Assembly (NCBI GenBank): GCA_963377175.1
Contig: CAUJNA010003808.1
Coordinates: 248,001-312,000 of the forward strand
Source: Effrenium voratum
Taxonomy: Eukaryota > Sar > Dinophyceae > Suessiales > Symbiodiniaceae
DNA: 64,000 nt
Direction of reading: 5' to 3'
Below are positions 28,966 to 39,002 of the stretch, in pieces. Under the pieces are notes generated by a model. The model was not told where the DNA came from. It made no database searches and saw only the letters and a list, made by a program, of their open reading frames with translations. Both the position numbers and the translations under genes were made by a program. Within the stretch, counting starts at the first letter, position 1. Each line of letters starts with the position of its first letter.

Positions 28966-29061
28966 AATCTAGTGCGTCAAAACTCGCAGGGGCCCAAAAT
29001 CTAGTGCATCAGAACTCGCAGGGACCCAAAATCTAGTGCATCAGAACTCGCAGGGGCCCAA
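28966..29061 (+). repeat. 32-bp tandem repeat, three units
   Basis: Units start AATCTAGTGC at 28966, 28998 and 29030; each contains TCAGAACTCGCAGGG, half of the 20-bp palindrome next door. A further palindrome (TTCTGATGCATCAGAA) ends the array near 29078. There are no unique spacers, so it is not a CRISPR array. Confidence 0.88.
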
Positions 29062-29380
29062 AATTCTGATGCATCAGAATTGTTCATTTGGCAGACACAG
29101 GGAGCAACACCAAAAACCAGGCTTGCGTGGCAGAAAGCGCTCAAACAAAACTCCCACAAAATGGAGGATTTTTCGGCTGACCGGACCCGCGCATCAGCCG
29201 GGACAAGGTTCCCCCCACCCCCCCACGGCTTTGTACACTGTTTAACTCCCAGCGCTTCAAGAAGCACTTTCCGTCATCAGACAGCGAGCCATCGCATAGA
29301 CGTGTTTCTCTCTGTTATGACGCGAGGCAGTGGCAGCCCTCTTCCCCAGTCTGCAGATTCTGTGCAGCGACCAATGCTCG

Positions 29381-32300
29381 TCATTGGCGGCTGTGACCCA
29401 GGCAGAATCGCTCTATTGCCCCAAGAGCTCCCCACTGTACAAATGTATGGGCGTTGAACATCTTTGTGGATGTCAGCACGGACTTTTCCTGCACAAGTCC
29501 TACACTCACATAGTTCTTCTTGGTCTTGGCAGCTTTGGCTGCGTTCACCCAGGTGGCAGCCTTGTCCTCAGTTCTGTTACCAGGGGCGCGCCGCTCCAAA
29601 CAAGGCAAACGGGACACGGACAGGACGACAAGTGTGCCACAGCCAGCCAAGGCCCGCACGTACACTTTCCAGTTGAGCTCTTGCATGCGTGTTTGTGCCA
29701 AGACAGCGAATCGCGGATGACGTTTGCGAAATGATGGCGTAATGAGCACATGTCTTCGGGTGCCCTTGGCTGGCCCTTTGTATTTAACCCAAGGCCCAAA
29801 CCCGGTCTTGATCGCAGCTTGGCTTACGATAAGACCACCAGAGAGTCGCATTAGCCATGAAGCTCGAGAGCCAGGTTTTGCGACATTGTTCACCACAACG
29901 CCTTCAGCCAAGAGATAATCATTGACCACCAGGGCACCCAAAGAGTGGAGTTTCTGGTGCAAGTCAGTAGAGTCTGCCTCCTCTTTCGCGAGCAATCGCC
30001 TAAGAAAACTTGCAAGAACAAAGGCGCAAAAGCAAATTCAAACGCCAAGGCGCATATTGGCCAGAGCTGGAAGTTCAGGCTGACTCCGCCTGCGTTTCCG
30101 CAGCGAGCTTTCGAGCTGAGCTTGGTGGTCAGCTTTCCTCCTACGCTCCAAGCATTGGCTGTGCTCTGCTGGACGAAGCTGCTCTTGCCGCAGCAGCAGG
30201 TCGTCTTGCTGAGCTTGAAAGCACCGTCTTTTCTTCAGCTCCGACAACTTTTTGGTCGCTTCCTCGTGCTTGGTGGAAATTGCATTTCCAGCTGCCTTGC
30301 GGGAACTTTTGCTCAGCCGCAGCATGTCCCGAGGGGCATCGTTCAGCTTTAAGCATCGCTTCACACTCTTCCGGCGTCGAGCTATCCACGCGGCTTCCGA
30401 AACAGGATTTCTTGTTCGTGCCTTGGCCGGCAAGGTGTGCAAAGCGAACTCCGGCAAGTTAAAAAAAGCTATGTGCCGCCAAGCGTCCTGCCGGCTTGCT
30501 TCTAGTCGAAGACCGGAAACAAACTTAGGTTTGCGAGCGGACCCAGATGATCTTTCAGAGCCGAAGCCTTCCTGCCAAATCTTTTGGGCAAGCATAGCAA
30601 CTGCACCACGAAGACTGTTCTTGTCCCACTGGCGAAGCCGCCTCTCGAACGCCTTGAAGTAAGGGCCTAAGAAAGCCCTGTCGCGTGCAGTGTGGTACTT
30701 GATATCTGCAAAGTCACGCTCGCTCTGCGCAGTTCCAGCCGCCGATGCCAGCAAGACACGGGCAAGTGTTTTAGACATGTCCGGGCAGCGGCCGCTGAAA
30801 CTTGACTCTGCCAAGGTCCAGGCTTGCAAATCACCCAACTCTTCCGACTTGGACAGTTGTTTTCCTGGGCAGAGCATTGGAAAGCGACAAGCAAAGCAGG
30901 ACAAGCAATAATATGCACCGTTAAACAAACTCAGAACCGGTCGGTGGCGTTGGGCAGTAGGCTTTAAGTCTTGGAACTGTTCATAGAGCTGCTTAGGGTT
31001 CGCGTCGAACATCTGGCCTGTGCCCAGCGCCCAGTTGAATCAAACGAGGTCTTTCCAGCCACTTCAGCACCTGGCAGTCAGATCAAGTCTTTGAAGCTCT
31101 GAAAACTTATCACGGGCTTCGCGACTCAGTGCTGTCTAGAAGCGTGCTGTGTGTAACCACTGGAGGTGGCTGTTTTCTGCACGAAGAGCACATGCAGCCT
31201 TTGAGCAAAGGTTGTCAAGCAGGTTTGCGCTGCACTCATGTCCATCTGGCTCTTGTCAAATCTGCGTAAAATTCTGATCTCCTCATCAGCAGCGTCAGCC
31301 ATCATAGCCATTTGCAGGTACACCTCTGTGGATATAGACTCCAGGAACTTCTTGGCAACCCTTCGGGGTTTCGCGTTGGTCTTTACTCGCAATATCCTTA
31401 GATTTGCAACACAGTTTTTCTTTGAAATGGCGACATACTCAAGCAAGCCTGATGCCTACTAAGTCTCTCGTGAGCTGTGGCCAAGAACGCATCCGCAAGA
31501 AGGATAAATCGCCCCATCGGCTTCTGCAGAGAAGAATGACGATGCTTGGCCGACTGCAAGTCTCTCATGCCACTGTGACGCAGAAATTCGGCGTCCATGT
31601 GCCGAACCTTAGCGCGACGAGACACTATGGCCACACTTGCGGCATGTGTGTTAAAACATGTCCACTTTTGAGCCTAGCAACATGCTTCGCAAACATCACC
31701 TTCAAATCTGGCGAATGCCAAATCAGCGCAGTCATAGACTCCTTTCCAGATATGAATTGCTGCATGTATTCCTGAAGCGTCTCGTCAAGATGCCATTTCT
31801 TTGCAAACCTTAGCCAGCAAGGCAGCTGTCTGTTAGTTGTCCGTTCCGCGCAGGGTTGTTTACTGGGAATGCAACACGTGAGGACTGCGCTGAGTTGCCG
31901 CTGGACAGCATGCGCGCTGTCGCGCAGTCGAATCTTCATAGCTGGAAAAGTCTCGGCAGGAAAGTGGTCCCGAAGTGAGAGTAAACGGCCGGCTCTCAGT
32001 TCATCAGCGGCCGCATCCGAAGCAAACATTTCCTCAGCAGCGTCAGCGTCAGGGAGAAGCATTTTGTTTTGAAACATGGAGCAAGCAAAGCTTTGCCGCC
32101 TAGGTTCCACCCTTCTGCGAAAATGCTGCCAAGCCTTTTTGTAAAATGTCGGCGCCTTCCCGCACCACCCAGACGGAGGTTTTCTTCTAGCCTGAAACAT
32201 AGTTTTTGCAACTCGCAGCGTTGTCCTGGCAATCCTTCGGGCGCCGCAAATTTGGCCGTGGAAGAGCCCCAAGAGGCCTTGATGCAGTTCAAGTTGACCG

Positions 32301-32752
32301 CGCTGCGGTTTCGCAGCGCGGTTTGACACACAGGCAAATCTGACAGAAAGCATCGGCCCTTGCGCATCTTGCGAAATCAGAGCTACCTGGCACTTCCCAA
32401 GTTTCTTCCGCTCCATGTCCAACATAGCCTCATTCAAGCACCATGAAATGTTCTTTTCCTTGTAGCGGCCAAGAGGAGATTTTCGAAGCGATTCTCCTTT
32501 CAAGCGGCGCTCCACAACACCCAGAAAGGTGTCCATTGACGGGGTGCCTGGCAGATTTGGGCTGCAGCCAAGCGCTGTCGCTCGTCGGAACCGATGCAGT
32601 ACTCCACGCTCATGTTGTTTCAATTGCGTTGTTCGCAATCCTTCCACTGAGCGGCTGAAGCACTTGCAGTACCGGCACTGCACATTCGACTCAGTCAGTT
32701 TTGCCCACTTGAACAGTCTTCCCCACTTAATCACGCATTTGGAAGAAGGCAT
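29381..32752 (-). CDS. hAT-like transposase-family gene with BED-type zinc finger (multi-exon)
   Basis: Starts at ATG 32752 (MPSSKCVIKWGRLFKWAKLT). Near the N-terminus VQCRYC and QHERGVLH give a C-x2-C...H-x5-H arrangement like a BED finger. Later segments carry LNEAMLDMERKKLGKCQVAL and ISQDAQGPMLSVRFA (possible catalytic Asp strand), KESMTALIWHSPDLKVMF (to 31625), SLQKPMGRFILLADAFLATA (31600-31400) and TEVYLQMAMMADAADEEIRI (31446-31126). Next comes AGTAQSERDFADIKYHTARD (near 30720), which resembles the ER-[FD] dimerisation core of hAT transposases. The last segments have ELKKRRCFQAQQDDLLLRQE (30200) and SLGALVVNDYLLAEGVVVNN (29940) to a stop at 29381. I remember this order from a large dinoflagellate multicopy family. 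Exon borders unsettled; activity unknown. Three family 1 hairpins lie in or next to it. Confidence 0.6.
30090..30103 (-). other. Family 1 hairpin in coding segment
   Basis: CTGCG-TTTC-CGCAG (GAAA loop on the minus strand), near the end of the 30038-31012 segment of the hAT-like gene. Confidence 0.7.
32298..32321 (-). other. Family 1 hairpin in coding segment
   Basis: CCGCGCTGCG-GTTT-CGCAGCGCGG, 10-bp perfect stem, within the N-terminal third of the hAT-like gene. Confidence 0.8.
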
Positions 32753-32760
32753 GGCGCCAT

Positions 32761-32783
32761 CCGAACTGCGTTGCCGCAGTCGG
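32761..32783 (-). other. Family 1 hairpin, 5' of hAT-like ATG
   Basis: ACTGCG-TTGC-CGCAGT with an outer CCG/CGG stem across one bulged A; 8 bases upstream of the ATG at 32752. Confidence 0.75.
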
Positions 32784-32986
32784 TGCAGCAGCTGCCGTAC
32801 AACTTGAGCATGTTTCGACAGGCGTGATCAACGATTAACGATGCCGCAACATGAACTGTGCCACGACAGAAACACTCAGGCAAAACGGACGAGCCCTTTT
32901 TACCTCTGCGGGACTGTGTGCTTGAAGTGCGACCGCTTCCGAAGCCGTCAGCTGTACAAAGGCTTCGCAAGCAATGATTCAAAACA

Positions 32987-33009
32987 CTGACTGCGGCGAC
33001 GCAGTTCAG
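32987..33009 (-). other. Gene-border hairpin (family 1), 3' of stop
   Basis: CTGA-CTGCG-GCGA-CGCAG-T-TCAG; 34 bases after the stop codon (33044-33046) of the gene ending at 33044. Confidence 0.75.
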
Positions 33010-33043
33010 TTTTTGACCTTTTCGAGGCCCAGGAACCATTCCT

Positions 33044-35210
33044 TTACGTCAGCCAGCTCCTGCTTTGTGCATGGATCATCAGTCCACCAGTCAATGTGAC
33101 TTTAAGCCATTGTCCCCGGTAGTCGTACCAGCGTTGGCCCTGGGGGAATTTTGGCGCCCGTGGCAGCCGGCGGAACTGCGCGGCAATGTATCCAGCAGCG
33201 ACCCATTGTGTGTATGTGTAGGTGCCGCTAGAGTGCATCCTGTGCACCGGCGCCAGTCTCTTTGTCGCTTTCATGCTTCCCCGAGTTCTGAAGGGCAGCC
33301 CAATCATTCGGGATCTCTTGAATCGCGTTCTCACGCGCGACCGCGTCTTCTGTTGTCGAGTCCTGGATAGCCCCGCCGCAATTCCACCATCCGGGTCAGG
33401 CATGTTGTCATAGATGCCTGTCGCAGTGACATAGGCCGTCTCCGCTGCTGTAATTTGTGTATGGAACCAATTACCTGCCTCGGCGCCGAGCTTTGGGAAC
33501 CCGGCGTCCTGCCACTGCCTCTCTAATCGCAGCAATTGTGCTCCTTGCCATTGACCTGACTCAAGCGGCATCCACCGCCACTCATCTTGGTCCGGGTGCT
33601 CATCTTGGTCCTCGTCCTTCTGTGACTCCGGCTCCTCCTCCTCATCATCATCTGAGATTCCCCTGTCGTCAGCCGGCGACGTTGGCGAACAGTTGAACCA
33701 GGCCGGAACTTCTTCTTGCTCCATGTCAGTGTCACGCTGCGTCGCCGCAGCTGATTTTGGCATGGGCAAAAACGGAGTTGGGCTTGCCGACTCCTCCTCT
33801 GGCAGCTGAGTGACAGTGGGCTCCTCCGGCTGCAGAGTTGGAGTTTCCTGCTCCATGCTCGGCACCACAGTTGGCGTCGGCGCAAGGCTGCTTGGGGATC
33901 CAACTGGTGACCCGCCTCGCGGGCTGCGTGACCGGCAAGCGGTGAACGCAGCAGCTCTTGCCTTCACGTTGGTGGGCTGAGGAGCCCAGGGGAAGCAGCA
34001 GCTCAAGGGTGTGAGATTCTTCACCCTGTCATAGTCCATTTGAAAGAACCAGTCCTTGTGTGGGACGTAGTCCTCTTCCCAGTGAGGGGTGTGGGCACAG
34101 TCGTGCCACCTGCTTGCTGCAAGCTTTTCGTATACGGGCACCTCCACGTGGCGCCCCTGCAACTCTTTCGGCAGCAGGCGGCATTGCGGCTGGAAATTCC
34201 GCGAGCACGCCTCGCCCTGCTGGACCCGCATGTTGTACCGCACGATCACCTTCACTATCACCAGATCCTCTGCACTCCACACCAATTCAGCGCCACGATG
34301 CATGTTAAAAATCGTCCTTGGGGGTGTGGCCCAGAAGCTGGAAGCCCAAAGCGTAGAAGACATTGTTGCCGAAGACATTTGTCTTCCACGCGTAGTGGTC
34401 GAAGACGTGCTCCCAGTCTTCTGCTGTGTACCTTGGCGCACAAGGTCGGCAAGGCACGAACAGGCAAGACTACAACAACCAAGGACTAAACATTCAGGAA
34501 TCATTACCAAACACAAATTTCTTGGCAAGGCGCACTCCGACTCCACGGCCTCCTCGGCCGTGATACTCGCGTGCCCCCAGCCCGGCGTCGTTATCTGACG
34601 CAGTCAGCTTTCCCTGTCTCAGGATTGCCGGGGCACATTCCCAGTAGGTGCCGTGAACCACCGAGTGCAAGTGGATGCCATCTGCGTTTCCGCAGATGTC
34701 TTGAATACGACGCTGCCACTGAGAGTGCTGTCTGTCCGACTGCAAGTAATCGAATTCGATGTGGCCAGAACTTTTGGAGGTCTCCTGGGGGAAATGGCGG
34801 CATTGGCCCAGAGAGTCGCAGACTCCGTGGACGTGCGCCCAGTGCCGCACCATCATCTCCACCAATGCTGGGTCCTTTGCAAGGGGGTGGTTGCTCTGGC
34901 TCCTCCCCTGTTTTTCCCACTTTGGACGCTTGGTCAATCTCCCGATGTTGTTCCTCAGGACATCATACGGGGCTTGCACCAATGGAGTGGCCAACTCCAA
35001 TGACTTTGTGCCAGCCACATGCGACAGCTTCAGGAGATTTGCCAGCATCTCGCTCGCGATGAGGACCGACTTCAGCGGGATTCGTTCAATGCTTTCCAGT
35101 GCCCTGTGTGATGGCCGCTGTGTTCCCACAGAGGCTTGGTTCACTCTGTCCAGGAAGTCTGCAAGCGGAGTCGGTCGCGATAACTCAGCATCGTGCTGAC
35201 CTTCACCCAC
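33044..35210 (-). CDS. HGT-motif (ADP-ribosyltransferase/Tpt1-like?) protein with acidic middle, multi-exon
   Basis: Segment A (35210-34500) contains IPLKSVLIASEMLANLLKLS and then LHSVVHGTYWECAPAILRQG and KLTASDNDAGLGAREYHGRG. The H-G-T followed by an I-x2-G helix is the first-strand signature of ADP-ribosyltransferase and Tpt1-like folds. Segment B (about 34435-34310) reads YTAEDWEHVFDHYAWKTNVF and GNNVFYALGFQLLG, fitting the next strands. Segment C (about 34310-33044) has WSAEDLVIVKVIVRYNMRV and LQGRHVEVPVYEKLAASRWH, then a Pro/Glu/Asp-rich linker, then GTYTYTQWVAAGYIAAQFRR and the stop. The fold assignment is inference from short motifs; a catalytic Glu was not placed. Introns separate the segments but borders were not fixed. 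Hairpins at 34679 and 33736 lie inside coding. Confidence 0.45.
33736..33751 (-). other. Family 1 hairpin in coding segment
   Basis: GCTGCG-TCGC-CGCAGC, 6-bp perfect stem in the acidic linker of the HGT-motif gene. Confidence 0.7.
34679..34698 (-). other. Family 1 hairpin in coding segment
   Basis: CATCTGCG-TTTC-CGCAGATG, 8-bp perfect stem; on the coding strand the loop is GAAA and the peptide is ICGNAD, just before the HGT motif. Confidence 0.8.
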
Positions 35211-35749
35211 TTGTGCCCGGAATTCTTCTCGAGCGGCTTTGTTGAGACCCCATCCACATTGGCCATCCCGTGTGGCAGGAGCTCGTGTTTGCCATTGCGT
35301 TGAGGGCCATGGACCTCTAGTGAATCGTAGCAGAAAGACGGCAAGACGAAGCCAAAAGTGATGTGGCTTAGTGTTTGCAATAGTTAGAACAAACGTACAG
35401 GGACATGCAGCTTTTCACACGCCCCAACCCCATGCACTTTCCCAAACCTGTCCTGAAATTTCTGGTTTATCAGCGTCGTGTCTTTTGCCAGCGTGAAAAA
35501 GTGGCCCGTGACGCTGGAGTCCAGAAGCAACCCAGCCTCTTCTTTCAGTTCCCTTAAGGCGGCATTCTTGGCCGCATCTTCCTGCCAGTTTCCACCATGC
35601 CTGTAGACAAGATCTGCTGAATCTATTTTTCCAGCAGGTGTAGCAAGAAACCCGCTGCACCTTCGGTGCGCCAAGACATGCCAGTCGAAATTGACATTCA
35701 TGAACAAGTATAGCGCCACACTGCCATACTCGTCGGAATGTCGCGGCAT
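35141..35749 (-). CDS. Nudix hydrolase-like protein
   Basis: Nudix enzymes cleave nucleoside diphosphates linked to another group. From ATG 35749 (MPRHSDEYGSVALYLFMNVN) the first segment has WHVLAHRRCSGFLATPAGKI, the usual strand leading into the Nudix box, then GGNWQEDAAKNAALRELKEE followed by AGL. This fits G-x5-E-x7-R-E-U-x-E-E-x-G-U except that the first Glu is Asp; the metal-binding REUxEE core is intact. The frame stops at 35384. A second segment (about 35330-35141) with LEVHGPQRNGKHELLPHG and GHKWVKVSTMLSYRDRL probably continues the domain after an intron. Substrate unknown. The ORF is open upstream of the chosen ATG, so an additional 5' exon is possible. Confidence 0.7.
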
Positions 35750-36267
35750 GTCCTGCTGTGTTGCCAAAGCAGTCTTCAATCTACCTTGCCCTTGCTTGAA
35801 GCCAAGGCTGGCGCGCAAGCAGTGTGAGATGCAGTTGTGTTTCATGATCACTGAACGGCAACAACATTTGAGAGCTGTTTTTTCCACTAGCAGCCTGAGT
35901 AAGTAAGTTTGAACAACCAAGGCAAGGAGCTCCAACAAATAGATCATTCGACAGCAACTGTTCAACTGCGGGTGCAGAGCTGGTTCTAGATGCAGCTTTG
36001 TCAACAATGTGGCGCGCATGGAGTTGCGGAAGCTTTATGTTGAAGAGGCGAAGGGCAATTCCTGCTGTCGCCAACGACAACACAACCGAAAAAACAAAGT
36101 CGTGCAGTGTTACCAGATGCCTGCATACCCTAATCGAAGAGCTGCACAGCCAACCCAGGGCGGGCCCTTGCTCATGGATTGACAAAGCATTGCGCTGCGT
36201 TTTTTTTCTGGCTGCAAAATGTGCGAAGAGACTGTTGCGGCAGCAATTCAAGTAAAACACTGGCAAG

Positions 36268-36283
36268 ACTGCGTGGCCGCAGT
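36268..36283 (-). other. Gene-border hairpin (family 1), 3' of stop
   Basis: ACTGCG-TGGC-CGCAGT, 6-bp perfect stem, six bases after the TAG at 36290-36292. Confidence 0.75.
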
Positions 36284-36289
36284 TTGCGT

Positions 36290-36778
36290 CTAGCGATGCT
36301 CGAAGATTGTCTCCTTGGACTCATTCTTCTGATTCAGCAGCTTAATAATCATCATCTCTATCTTGTTGACACGGCCTTGCACCCCTGTCAGCTCGTCCAA
36401 GATATCCTTAAGCACTTCCTCGGGCGGGAGCGGCGGCGGACTCAGCCACGGCGGCGGCGGGGAGGTGCTGGTCCACGCCGAGGATGCCTGCGATGATGGC
36501 GGCAAGCGATCATACACGGCGCCCACCCAGTTAGTACACATCGGCGGTTCGCAATTTTCGGACCGAACTTTGAAGGCCTCATCCCTGGTGTAGCGCCAGC
36601 TGTGCTGCAGGCCAGCCTCAGCCTTTCCCTCCAGCAGGCACACGCAGCAAATCACCTCAAAGTTCTGACCGCAAACCATCACACCGCTGTCTTTGAAGGC
36701 CTTCTTCTTGAACAACGGGGTCTTGTATTTCCATCCGCAGACATCGCACACGGCCTGCCAGTCAGAATTCCACGGCAT
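36290..36778 (-). CDS. Cys-rich (zinc-ribbon-like) protein with Pro-rich linker and coiled coil, 162 aa
   Basis: From ATG 36776-36778 (MPWNSDWQAVCDVCGWKYKT) to TAG 36290-36292. The N-terminal half has CDVC, VMVC and CCVC, a pattern that could bind one or two zinc ions. It is followed by WRYTRDEAFKVRSENCEPPM, a Pro/Ser linker (SPPPPWLSPPPLPPEE) and a C-terminal helix with LKDILDELTGVQGRVNKIEM that looks like a coiled coil. I chose the ATG because a hairpin lies 16 bases upstream and the frame further upstream has no motif. The family is not recognised; a protein-binding or nucleic-acid-binding role is possible. Confidence 0.6.
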   Translation of the reverse strand: MPWNSDWQAVCDVCGWKYKTPLFKKKAFKDSGVMVCGQNFEVICCVCLLEGKAEAGLQHSWRYTRDEAFKVRSENCEPPMCTNWVGAVYDRLPPSSQASSAWTSTSPPPPWLSPPPLPPEEVLKDILDELTGVQGRVNKIEMMIIKLLNQKNESKETIFEHR

Positions 36779-36794
36779 TGTCTGACTGACAGCT

Positions 36795-36808
36795 GCGTTT
36801 CCGCAGAT
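36795..36808 (-). other. Family 1 hairpin, 5' of ATG
   Basis: CTGCG-TTTC-CGCAG, 16 bases upstream of the ATG at 36778. Confidence 0.7.
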
Positions 36809-37061
36809 GTTCCACAGATGTTCCTTAACAGCTGCGGCGGGCAATTCAACCATCACGACATGAACGCAGCATCCCTGACACATGTTTCAAACTGTTCACA
36901 GGCGCGCCCGAGCAAACACAGGCACGAATCGAAGACTGCAGCTCTACCACCATTAGCCTTGCGTAAGAGGGTCTTTTTCTTGTTCCGACCTTGCGCCCGA
37001 AACGTGTAAAGTCAAGACTAAGCTACTGTTGGAATTTGCAGAGGTGTTGGCCATTAACAAG

Positions 37062-37087
37062 AACCAACTGCGGGCACGCAGTTGGTT
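37062..37087 (-). other. Family 1 hairpin, longest stem
   Basis: AACCAACTGCG-GGCA-CGCAGTTGGTT: 11-bp perfect stem. It lies in the stretch between the gene at 36290 and the ORF at 37199 and would be the 3' border of the latter if that gene has one more short exon. Confidence 0.8.
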
Positions 37088-37198
37088 TTCGCGGCAGCAG
37101 CGCTGCGTGGAACTCCGGCAGTATAAACATGGGACCAAGGGCATTCTGACTATCTTCGTTTACCAGCACGGGTGCGAGGCGAGTGAGCCAGGCATGCG

Positions 37199-37510
37199 TC
37201 ACCCGGCGCGCCTGGGGCGGCGGGTGCGAAGGGCCTCCTGTTCAGATGCACTGCTGGAGGAGTCACAAAGCAAATCGGGCAATGCGGCCATGCCACGTAT
37301 ATACCACCGCAAGTCTGCATGCACCCACCACTCGGCAGCTTGTAGCGATGCTCGCTCGCCGAGGGTAAGGAAAGGCCATAAAGCTTCGGCCGCTGCGGGC
37401 GTGAGAAAATAAGTGCTCCCCCAAAGCGGCTGCGGCATCGATGCTGGGGGTGCCGGCGGCGTGTCGTCAGGCACGCTGTTGTGCATACACCAGTCTGACT
37501 GTTCCATCAT
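37199..37510 (-). CDS. Hypothetical exon
   Basis: Minus-strand frame with SMPQPLWGSTYFLTPAAAEA and EWWVHADLRWYIRGMAALPD, aromatic-rich and not low complexity. It ends at 37199. No motif is known to me. It probably belongs with the exons at 37693-38342 or is a short separate gene. Confidence 0.4.
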   Translation of the reverse strand: MMEQSDWCMHNSVPDDTPPAPPASMPQPLWGSTYFLTPAAAEALWPFLTLGERASLQAAEWWVHADLRWYIRGMAALPDLLCDSSSSASEQEALRTRRPRRAG

Positions 37511-37692
37511 GTCATGGCTCCCCTAAAAAAAGGCCAGTTTGGACCAGAGCGCTGCAAAGTAAATTGCACAAAAAGCATGTCAAATTGACAAATATTGCCC
37601 CAGGTGCTCTTTTTCTTGCCTGCAAACAAGCATGCGGCAGCAAACACATCGTTTCTCAGGCTGCAGCAGCCCCTCAAGCTCAGCCCAAACAC

Positions 37693-38342
37693 TCACTGTG
37701 TCGCCGCAGTGTGTTCGTATATGAACTCTCGAAGCACCGGCTGCAAGTCCTGTATCAGGACATGGACTGGCCAGAGTATGGCCAGAAACACACACTCTGC
37801 GTCGTGGCCAGCGGCAAGACCGCCCCACACATCCAGGGCCTCGCTCACCTGCAACATTTGGTCATGGAGAGTGCGCAGCTCGTCAAGCTTAACCTTGTTC
37901 AGCTTCCCCTTCATCGGCCGCAGCATCTCGTACTCATCAAACATCCACAAGCCGTCCTTGTAGCGCAGCGCACATCAGTCACCGGTGTCTTGTGGCGGAA
38001 GAAGTGTTCAAGCACAGCGCATGTGGCGCAGCACTTGCTGATGATCTTGGAGTTCATCCGGTTGTCTTTGTACAGAGGGCCCAGAGTCTCGCAGACCTTG
38101 ATGAGCATCGAGAAAGGGATCTTGTCTGGTTGCCCGCAAGTGATTCGTTGGATGTCTTCCGCCAACTTGTATAGGCAATGCCCCCGCAGAATGCCAGGTG
38201 AGCCCTCCTCCAAGTACCTGGATGCCATGGCTTCGCCAGCTTTGGTTACAAAGCTGGACATTTCAACAAGTTGAAGCCGAACCGAAGCTGAGCCAGTTGA
38301 ACCGAATGGGCGGGCGGCGGGCGAAAACTCAATGAGCCGCAC
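37693..38342 (-). CDS. Hypothetical helical protein, two segments
   Basis: Segment 1 (38342 to about 37990) has SSFVTKAGEAMASRYLEEGS and CLYKLAEDIQRITCGQPDKI, then ILISKCCATC-like Cys clusters. Segment 2 (about 37950-37693) has MLRPMKGKLNKVKLDELRTL and VLIQDLQPVLREFIYEHTAA. Together they form a mostly helical protein without a recognised family. The TGA of segment 2 is the first codon position of the hairpin 37694-37711, so the stop lies at the base of the stem. The exon junction near 37950-37990 is not fixed. Confidence 0.45.
37694..37711 (-). other. Gene-border hairpin (family 1) at the stop codon
   Basis: CACTGTG-TCGC-CGCAGTG, 7-bp stem with one G-T pair; overlaps the TGA (37693-37695). 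Confidence 0.7.
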
Positions 38343-38443
38343 GCAACGCTGGCAGCAAAACAGACACGTTTTTTGTAAAACTCAGGAGTTGCCAAACTTC
38401 TCAGGCAAAGCAAAAAACCTAAGCTGAGCCGGGCTCTCAGGGG

Positions 38444-38467
38444 AAAGGCTGCGTTTACGCAGCCTTT
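38444..38467 (-). other. Gene-border hairpin (family 1), 3' of stop
   Basis: AAAGGCTGCG-TTTA-CGCAGCCTTT: 10-bp perfect stem, 24 bases after the TGA at 38492-38494. Confidence 0.8.
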
Positions 38468-38491
38468 TCTAGATGCAAGTTCAGTCAGAGT

Positions 38492-39000
38492 TCAAGGGTA
38501 AACAAGCTCACGCAAAGTCAAACAAGCATCGTCCAACAGCATCCCCAATGGTGTAAGAGGTCCGTCAATGTCGGCCAGTTCGTTCAAGAAGTGCAGAACC
38601 TGGGTCGACTCTTCCACAAAGGCCCGCTCTTCAGCAGTGACGCGTGGAAGTTGCGTTGGTCCTGGAGAGCCTGGAGAGCGCAAATCCCGCACAAGAGGCT
38701 CCCTGGCCATATCATCAGAAGGCAATGGCGAAATCAGCGCGCGCTCCACACCAGCAAGAACGACTGCGAAAGGAAACATCGCGGCTCTTCGCCCAGTTGT
38801 TTCCATGATCAACCGCAGGACCCGGCTGCATTTCCTGACAATAATCTCGTGGAACTTCAGTTCAATGACACGCAGCGCCACGCAATGCGCGAGCTCGTCA
38901 GCGTCAACCCCGTAAATGTCCATGGCAGCACGCGCGCCAAGTTTCACTACCAGCTGACATAGCAAAAACAACTCTCTGAGCCACCGGATTGTCCAAACAT
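38492..39000 (-). CDS. Hypothetical protein, start replaced by a repeat
   Basis: The last about 165 codons of a minus-strand frame, with LGARAAMDIYGVDADELAHC and VALRVIELKFHEIIVRKCSR, then FVEESTQVLHFLNELADIDG and the TGA at 38492-38494. It is an ordinary globular composition, function unknown. At about 39001 the frame passes into the dispersed repeat shared with 12308-12462, which supplies an unrelated hydrophobic N-terminus. The authentic 5' end is therefore missing or in an unseen exon. Confidence 0.5.
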
Positions 39001-39002
39001 CA

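Noticed and set aside
28966..29061. CRISPR array
   Set aside because: The three 32-bp units are contiguous with no unique spacers, and the context is eukaryotic.
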